A stretch of DNA of 20,850 nucleotides from a bacterium (GTDB taxonomy: Bacteria > Patescibacteriota > Microgenomatia > UBA1400 > RBG-16-45-19): NCBI GenBank assembly GCA_003247275.1, contig QKAA01000049.1:1-20850 (forward strand), given 5' to 3'. A model generated the notes under the pieces. The model ran no database searches. It worked only from the letters and a program-made list of their open reading frames with translations, and was not told where the DNA came from. The stretch's first letter is position 1; each line of letters starts with the position of its first letter. The position numbers and the translations under genes were made by a program. Below are positions 15,821 to 20,850 of this stretch, one piece after another.

Positions 15821-16945
15821 CTAAGTAACCAAAAAATGGGACTGGATTGGGTTGTAAACAGAACTTGTTCTGCTCATCAATCCTGTTTGTCGCAATGACA
15901 GTTCATCCACAATTCGTCTAATTATTTGTTTTGTCATCAGCTCATTTTTTTTGGACGTCACATCCCAATCTAAACCAGGACTAGAATTTCCCTCCAACAA
16001 GTAGGCATGTCCGCTGTTTGCTAGTGCAAAATCAAGGGCAAAAAAACTATTTTTGATTGGCAATTTTAATATCACTTTTTCAAATAACTGCATAACTGCT
16101 TTAGGGATCTGATCTAACTTTGTATAAATCAATGTCCCTCCCTGGTGCTCATTACACCGGAAATCGCCTAGGGATGCCACTCTAATATATGTTTGAAAAA
16201 GTTTGCCATTCTGCACCAACAAACGTATATCAGCAGTAACCTTTTCGTTTTCTAAAACATATCCCTCGTCAAAAAGTAAAAATGGCTGAATCACAAACAC
16301 CACATCAGGAGAAGAACCTACTAATTCATAAAGATTCTCCACATAATTATCAGATAACTTATAGACATTATTTCCTCCCGAACCAAATCTATCTTTAACC
16401 ACTATTTCTTTCGAAAAATCACTTCCATAATGAAAAGTCTTAACTCTATTCCTAAGTCGCTTAATTGCATCACGAATTCCAACTTGACTTCGATCATCTA
16501 CTAATATTGTCGGCACAGAGTGCTGACGGAATGCTATATGAGTTAAATATTTATCAATAAACAGCTGGGTAATTTCTTGCTTATTAAATGAAATCACCTC
16601 GTTCGAACATAATCTCTCTCTCAACTCTACTTTCCGAGAATTTACCGGCAAAAATTTAGTAAAAACTTGTGCAGCATAAACAGATTTCTGCACTCGGTGC
16701 CATTGCCCCTGAGTATAAGTCCAATAACTCGAACAGGTGCCGGGAGCCACAATATCCTCAGTCGTAGAAAATGCCGTCTTTAAGCTATTTTTTTTACATA
16801 AAGTCAAAAAATACTCATACGATTGCGCATAATTGACGTTTTCATCTAAAAAAAATGGATGCTTACCTTTATAAGTATGATCAGATGCACTTTTTGCTAT
16901 TTCACCAGAATAAACAACCAGCACGTCAAACCTTGTTGCACTCAT
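15821..16945 (-). CDS. ATP-grasp domain protein, substrate unknown
   Basis: A 374-aa protein whose C-terminal half is an ATP-grasp fold. EIVVKDRFGSGGNNVY (180-195) carries the ATP lysine K184 and glycine loop. VIQPFL (218-223) is the hinge, TADIRLLVQNG (237-247) the core strand, and FALDFAL plus YLLEGNSSPGLDW (D305, E318, N320) supply Mg ligands, as in the RimK/GshB branch. The N-terminal ~180 residues (starting FDVLVVYSGEIAKS) are not assigned to a known domain and may form the substrate-binding lid. A GGGAG Shine-Dalgarno lies 6 bp upstream of ATG 16945. It is only distantly similar to the shorter ATP-grasp protein nearby. It could be an amino-acid or peptide ligase; nothing in the context fixes the substrate. 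Confidence 0.75.
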   Translation of the reverse strand: MSATRFDVLVVYSGEIAKSASDHTYKGKHPFFLDENVNYAQSYEYFLTLCKKNSLKTAFSTTEDIVAPGTCSSYWTYTQGQWHRVQKSVYAAQVFTKFLPVNSRKVELRERLCSNEVISFNKQEITQLFIDKYLTHIAFRQHSVPTILVDDRSQVGIRDAIKRLRNRVKTFHYGSDFSKEIVVKDRFGSGGNNVYKLSDNYVENLYELVGSSPDVVFVIQPFLLFDEGYVLENEKVTADIRLLVQNGKLFQTYIRVASLGDFRCNEHQGGTLIYTKLDQIPKAVMQLFEKVILKLPIKNSFFALDFALANSGHAYLLEGNSSPGLDWDVTSKKNELMTKQIIRRIVDELSLRQTGLMSRTSSVYNPIQSHFLVT

Positions 16946-17095
16946 AAACCACTCCCATCTATCATTCGCGGCAAAACCTAATCAAATAAAGCTAAAGCCA
17001 CAAAGACCAAATAACTAAATACAATAACTGCGTTAATCTGCAATTTAACTAAAACAGAGTATACAGTACTTTCTCGAGAATAAAAAATTACTCTA
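16946..17095 (-). promoter_or_regulatory. Intergenic region upstream of the ATP-grasp gene
   Basis: A 150-bp AT-rich gap between two minus-strand genes. The best promoter-like signal is TATACT on the minus strand at 17063-17058 with no good -35. A short palindrome TTCTCGAGAA lies at 17071-17080 just upstream of it and could be an operator, but nothing proves this. No RNA gene or GC-rich terminator is seen. Confidence 0.25.
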
Positions 17096-17626
17096 CTACT
17101 CTACATCTGGAAGAACGCCCAATGAATCATTGAAACGATTGATGAAATTGAATAAGCCCACTACGCTTGAAAGCTCCACAATTTGTGCGTCGCTGTAGGC
17201 TGCTTTCATTCGCTCCATTAATTCTGGATCAATGTTATATGCGTGCTCAGAAGAAGCTTTGGCGTATTCAATCGCTAATTTTTGATTGTCAGACAACTGT
17301 CCCGACTCAATATTAGCCATCTCTTCTTCACTTAAGCCAAAGCCACGCAGCTGTTGTTTAGCTATCGACACACAAAATTCACACTTATTCATATCTGAAA
17401 TGATCAACGCAATTCTCCATTTCAATAATTTATCCACCGGGGCGTCATCCATAATTGCTTTAAACATCGAAAAGAAACCAATTAATACATCATCACAATT
17501 AGCCATAACGCGCATCCACTTGGGCACTGAGCCCGTATTTGCTTTCATTTGTTCAAATAAATCTCTGGCTTTATCCTTAACCTCGTCATCAGTTACTAAG
17601 TGAACTAAAGGAGCAGGTGAACTCAT
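17096..17626 (-). CDS. AhpD-like / carboxymuconolactone decarboxylase-family protein
   Basis: A 176-aa alpha-helical protein of the CMD/AhpD superfamily. It shows the helix-CxxC signature (C82 and C85 in MNKCEFCVSI), followed by GLSEEEM and the late helix VVGLFNFINRFNDSLGVLPD, typical of peroxidase-related CMD proteins. AhpD catalysis normally uses Glu-x11-Cys-x2-Cys-x3-His. Here the corresponding positions are W70 and A89, so the proton relay is missing while the thiol pair remains. It may act as a thiol-disulfide or alkylhydroperoxidase-like antioxidant protein; the reaction is uncertain. It has a strong AGAGGTAG Shine-Dalgarno and is divergent from the glycosyltransferase operon across a 130-170 bp gap. 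Confidence 0.82.
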   Translation of the reverse strand: MSSPAPLVHLVTDDEVKDKARDLFEQMKANTGSVPKWMRVMANCDDVLIGFFSMFKAIMDDAPVDKLLKWRIALIISDMNKCEFCVSIAKQQLRGFGLSEEEMANIESGQLSDNQKLAIEYAKASSEHAYNIDPELMERMKAAYSDAQIVELSSVVGLFNFINRFNDSLGVLPDVE

Positions 17627-17744
17627 ACTACCTCTTTCATTGATTATTTCGTATCAAATCAAGCATACCACTCACAAAAAATCTCACTAATACATAATTG
17701 CCGAATAGTTTGTTAAACTCGAAGAATATAACGCTTTTTTCCAC

Positions 17745-17750
17745 TAAAAT
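17745..17750 (+). promoter_or_regulatory. Candidate -10 element of the glycosylation operon
   Basis: TAAAAT at 17745-17750 precedes the operon's first gene. The predicted start near 17757 would coincide with an in-frame TTG, or give a ~39-nt leader to the ATG at 17796. No good -35 is visible. The region is AT-rich, which raises the chance of false matches. Confidence 0.3.
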
Positions 17751-17795
17751 ATTTAGTTGCAGAAAGATAAAAAAACACAGGTTCTATCCAAAAAT

Positions 17796-19133
17796 ATGAA
17801 GGCACAAAAGACTCTGAATCTAAGTGTGGTAATCCCAATATCAAACGAGGAAGGAGTAGTAGTCAAACAAATAGATGAAATTGAAAAAATATTAACTAAA
17901 AGCAGAATTATCAACGATTACGAAATAATCCTTGTAGAAAATGGTAGCCGAGACGACACTCCCTCAGTAATGAGTAAATTTAAAACAAATAATAGAATTA
18001 TCATCAAATCTTTAAAACATTCATCATATGGATCAGCTATAAAACTTGGTATCTTACATACAAAATATCCATATGGCTTACTCATGCCAATTGACTGGAT
18101 TGATCCAAATTTTATTCAAAAAGGATTAGTAATAATGTCTAATAATAAAGATGTTGTTATGGTTATCGGAGATAAAAAAAATAAAAACAGCAATGATAAT
18201 CGAAGCAAATACAAAAAATTTCAGAGTAAATTATGGTCGACCACACAACAATATATGTTCCCCAATATAAATTGCGATACTCATGGATTAAAGATAATTA
18301 GACTTACAACATTCGTCAAAAGAGCCCTTATTCAAACAATTTCAAAAGAAGAGTTTGTTGAAGTTGAATGGATACACAATCTTATTTCTCAAGACAAAAT
18401 GCTAAAGAAATTACCAGTGTGCGTCGAAGAAATCAGAAATACAAATTATTCTCTTTCATCAAAATTAATAAGAGTATCGTCAGACATTGTAAGACTGATA
18501 GTTAAAAGAGCCTATCAAGCAAATAAAGAAAAAGGCGTAATAGTAATGTGTGATGACTACGGTATTTCGCAAGAAAGCTCTCAATGGATGCATGATGCAG
18601 TAAAAACAAACTTAATAAATGGAATTAGCGTTCTCCCAACACATATCAAAAAAGAAGATGTGGCGCAGCTAAACAGCTTAGACACCATTTTTTCATGGCA
18701 CCTTAATCTTACTGAAGGCAAACCCTTATGTAATCCAAAGCAAATTCCTAGCCTAATCAACCAAGAAGGAGATTTCTATCCTTTTCCACTCTTTTTAATA
18801 AGACTTATTCTAGGAATTACCAAATTGTCTGAAATAAAAACTGAAATAACGGAACAATATTGTTTTTTCCAAAGAAATAATGTAAATGTTACACACATTG
18901 CCGGGCACTGGCACATCCATCTCATTCCCCAAATTGATAAAGTTTTAGAAGAAAAATTTCCTCAGCTAGAAAAACGACCAATCAAAGCAACTATTCATTC
19001 TCTCTCCACCAAGCCAATAAGGTGGCTAATATTCATGACCTTTTTGATGCCGTTATATTATTTATTAGGCCTAAAACCATCCAGTGCCAAAAAAAACATA
19101 GAAACAATCGTTCACTATGAATCAAATAATTAA
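17796..19133 (+). CDS. Fusion: GT2 family glycosyltransferase + YdjC/ChbG-type carbohydrate deacetylase
   Basis: A 445-aa two-domain protein. Residues 1-~220 are a GT-A fold family 2 glycosyltransferase of the DPM1/ArnC type: LSVVIPISNEEG (9-20), VENGSRDDT (47-55), and acidic PIDWID (98-103) in place of the usual DxD, then THGLKIIR. Residues ~245-400 are a YdjC/ChbG deacetylase. MCDDYGIS has D253 and D254 as likely base and metal ligand. SWHLNLTEGKP holds H302, followed by NQEGDFYPFP, and GHWHIH carries H371, H373 and H375. A hydrophobic stretch (~409-426) near the C-terminus may attach it to the membrane. By analogy with ArnC/ArnD and FlmF2/NaxD, it may build and then deacetylate polyprenyl-phosphate-HexNAc. 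ATG 17796 is chosen over an in-frame TTG (17757). The stop overlaps the next gene by 17 bp. Codons are richer in ATA and AGA than in the housekeeping genes. Confidence 0.83.
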   Translation: MKAQKTLNLSVVIPISNEEGVVVKQIDEIEKILTKSRIINDYEIILVENGSRDDTPSVMSKFKTNNRIIIKSLKHSSYGSAIKLGILHTKYPYGLLMPIDWIDPNFIQKGLVIMSNNKDVVMVIGDKKNKNSNDNRSKYKKFQSKLWSTTQQYMFPNINCDTHGLKIIRLTTFVKRALIQTISKEEFVEVEWIHNLISQDKMLKKLPVCVEEIRNTNYSLSSKLIRVSSDIVRLIVKRAYQANKEKGVIVMCDDYGISQESSQWMHDAVKTNLINGISVLPTHIKKEDVAQLNSLDTIFSWHLNLTEGKPLCNPKQIPSLINQEGDFYPFPLFLIRLILGITKLSEIKTEITEQYCFFQRNNVNVTHIAGHWHIHLIPQIDKVLEEKFPQLEKRPIKATIHSLSTKPIRWLIFMTFLMPLYYLLGLKPSSAKKNIETIVHYESNN

Positions 19134-20454
19134 TTTCATTATTAACTTCCTAAATGGCCCAATGTATTGGGATTCAGCTACCTTCTTGAGTTATGCTGCA
19201 ATTCTTACATCAAAAACAGGAAACTTGTTTGCATACATTAACAGTGGATCAAGCGACTATCCACACACCCCGCTTCTTATTTGGACCTATGCACTCATAT
19301 TCAAAATACTAGGACCCGAATACTGGCGCATTGGCGCCAGATTACTAAGCTACTCCTTTGCATTTATTCTATTATTCATAGGCTACAAAATAATTTATTC
19401 GTACACGAAAAATAAGAATAATGCCTTATTAATTCAGCTACTAATCATTAGCGATCCAATCTTTTGGAATCAAATATATCTTAGCTACTTTGAAATCCCT
19501 GGACTTTTATTTCGAATTTTAGCTTTAAAAAACGCAATTAATGGCAAATGGAAAGCATATTTGTGTTGGGGCATATTAGCAATCGGAGTGCGTTTTGATA
19601 ATATAGCCTACTTTTTAACACTAGGAATTATATTTTTGCTAGCCGATTTGAAAAATAAGAAAAAAATTGTACTTACATCAATGCTTCTTACAAGCATCGG
19701 TGCAATCTGGCTTATCTACCACAAAACAAGCACCGACTGGTGGTTATTTGGTCCAACCTACGGGTTTGACAATTCCATTAGATCTACATTTCAAAGAACA
19801 TTATCAATTTTTAATCTGCCATATAGAAAATATCTCTTTGCTGTCTTCATTTTAGTATCCATTAAAGCAATATCTCACAAGAAATTAACCAAATTAACTT
19901 TACTCACATTTGTCTTTATCGCTACTAATTTTAGTGTTGCATTAACCACTTTCCCATTAATTAGATATTTTATTCCAACTTTTTGGGCAATCAAAATGTA
20001 CATCGGAATAAGCGTTGCCTCACTATATCCTAAAAAAATATCCTCTCTAATTATTGGCCTCCTGATTGTGTGGAGCATAATAACTGGAAATATGTATACA
20101 TTATCGGGTAACGGTGAGGAAATGCGAGGACTAGCACAAGAGCTTCAAACAAAAAAACAATTTTATAGTCAAATTTATCCCATAACAACGAACCAACCAA
20201 TCTTGGTCGATTTTCCTGAAGACCTAGAAATGTCATCTGCTGACTATGGCTTTATACAAAAACCAATGAACTTTGATCCCATAAACATTGATACTAAAAA
20301 CTATAATTCAAAGTACTGTTATATCTTGGTAACTCCAACATCAAAACAAACAGAGGGATACGCTAAAAGAAATTTTAATGACCTTATTATGGTCAAGCAA
20401 TCAACCTCACAACTTGGAAGATATCAACTTTATAAAAGCAAAATCTGCCAATGA
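19117..20454 (+). CDS. Multi-pass membrane GT-C-type glycosyltransferase (ArnT/PMT-like)
   Basis: A 445-aa protein with about nine to ten hydrophobic helices between ~50 and ~325, followed by a ~120-residue soluble C-terminal part. Its first extracytoplasmic loop has the GT-C look: an early aspartate (D19 in YWDSATF), then SDYPHTPLLIWTYALIFKILG, which resembles the loop-and-proline pattern of ArnT/PMT_2 enzymes. These move a sugar from a polyprenyl-phosphate donor to an acceptor outside the membrane. The start lies inside the end of the preceding fusion gene and there is no Shine-Dalgarno, so translation is probably coupled. It ends ATGA with the next gene. A specific donor or acceptor cannot be read from the sequence; a flippase or polymerase is a less likely alternative. 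Confidence 0.7.
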   Translation: MNQIINFIINFLNGPMYWDSATFLSYAAILTSKTGNLFAYINSGSSDYPHTPLLIWTYALIFKILGPEYWRIGARLLSYSFAFILLFIGYKIIYSYTKNKNNALLIQLLIISDPIFWNQIYLSYFEIPGLLFRILALKNAINGKWKAYLCWGILAIGVRFDNIAYFLTLGIIFLLADLKNKKKIVLTSMLLTSIGAIWLIYHKTSTDWWLFGPTYGFDNSIRSTFQRTLSIFNLPYRKYLFAVFILVSIKAISHKKLTKLTLLTFVFIATNFSVALTTFPLIRYFIPTFWAIKMYIGISVASLYPKKISSLIIGLLIVWSIITGNMYTLSGNGEEMRGLAQELQTKKQFYSQIYPITTNQPILVDFPEDLEMSSADYGFIQKPMNFDPINIDTKNYNSKYCYILVTPTSKQTEGYAKRNFNDLIMVKQSTSQLGRYQLYKSKICQ

Positions 20455-20850
20455 AGAAAATTATTAACTACCTAATCTTATTAACTGTAATAATCGGGAT
20501 TTCACTCAGAATATCATCATATTTAAGATTTAATAATTATGGGGGAGACGAGGGAATCCAAGCAATAGTCGCATCACATTTTTGGAAATATAGAGAAATT
20601 CCTAAGACGGGCGAAATTAGTAGTATTGATAATAACAACAGATACATATACCACAACACGGTGATTCCTTTTATCCTCCAAATAATATTTTATTTAATTG
20701 GAGGACTCAATATAAAAGGATATGGACTAATATTTTTGTTATTTGGAATTGTATGTGAAATTACGATGGGTTATTTCGTAACGAAAAAATATGGAAAAAG
20801 AGAGGGATTAATTTATTTCGCACTAACATCCTGCAACAATGTCCTTATAT
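20451..20850 (+). CDS. Second GT-C-type membrane glycosyltransferase, N-terminal part (3' end outside window)
   Basis: An open frame of 133 codons from ATG 20451 runs to the window end with no stop. It starts by overlapping the previous stop as ATGA. A first membrane segment (~5-20, YLILLTVIIGISLRI) is followed by a loop with an acidic pair in YGGDEGIQAIVA, the usual GT-C first-loop motif. Next is YHNTVIPFILQIIFYLIGG and further hydrophobic helices. This pattern is closer to the classical PMT_2/GT39-GT83 loop (xDExxY) than that of its upstream neighbour. It shares the low-GC, ATA-rich coding of the operon. Two consecutive GT-C proteins suggest either two sugars or two acceptors. Function is inferred only from the N-terminal third. 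Confidence 0.65.
   Translation, partial: MKKIINYLILLTVIIGISLRISSYLRFNNYGGDEGIQAIVASHFWKYREIPKTGEISSIDNNNRYIYHNTVIPFILQIIFYLIGGLNIKGYGLIFLLFGIVCEITMGYFVTKKYGKREGLIYFALTSCNNVLI

Noticed and set aside
17071..17080. Palindrome TTCTCGAGAA as an operator or recombination site
   Set aside because: A single 10-bp palindrome with no second copy or known regulator nearby is not enough to call a site.
1..20850. CRISPR arrays, insertion sequences or phage genes
   Set aside because: No spaced direct repeats, transposase motifs, terminal inverted repeats or phage structural genes were found.

Overview
The window looks like a chromosomal segment of a small-genome bacterium, most likely a Candidate Phyla Radiation (Patescibacteria) member. 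This rests on very tight packing (gaps of 0-185 bp, several ATGA overlaps), compact versions of housekeeping proteins, divergent CTP synthase and PRPP synthetase sequences, and a mix of core genes with CofE-like and ATP-grasp genes of unclear role. UGA is a normal stop here (gatB, yraN and the first GT-C gene end in TGA), so the Gracilibacteria/Absconditabacteria code is excluded. The phylum call is inference; no 16S or tRNA gene is present.

Layout. 1-7802 (+): end of gatA, gatB (tRNA-dependent amidotransferase), dnaE (replicative polymerase with a complete PHP metal site), a PRPP synthetase with archaeal-like features, and pyrG. 7895-9200 (+): rplS, yraN and 5-formyl-THF cyclo-ligase. 9286-13121 (+): glyA, fhs and folD. 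Together with the cyclo-ligase these form a compact tetrahydrofolate one-carbon block that connects serine/glycine, formate, 5-formyl-THF, 10-formyl-THF and 5,10-methylene-THF.

13084-15145 (-): a RimK-like ATP-grasp ligase and a CofE-family (F420-0:gamma-glutamyl ligase-like) protein form a two-gene operon convergent with the folate block. Behind them is a glycine-rich RRM RNA-binding protein with its own extended -10 promoter, long leader and intrinsic terminator. 15331-15819 (+): a membrane-anchored FKBP prolyl isomerase. 15821-17626 (-): a second, longer ATP-grasp protein and an AhpD-like CxxC protein.

17757-20850 (+): a visibly more AT-rich operon with overlapping genes. It encodes a GT2 glycosyltransferase fused to a YdjC/ChbG-type carbohydrate deacetylase, then a GT-C-type multi-pass membrane protein, then the start of a second GT-C-type membrane protein cut by the window end.

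The two most interesting systems are as follows. (1) The GT2-deacetylase fusion plus GT-C pair matches the logic of lipid-linked amino-sugar pathways: make polyprenyl-P-HexNAc, deacetylate it, then transfer it outside the membrane. Here the first two steps sit in one polypeptide. (2) The CofE-like/ATP-grasp pair beside the folate genes could be a folate glutamylation module rather than part of F420 synthesis. Both are hypotheses from domain content and gene order.
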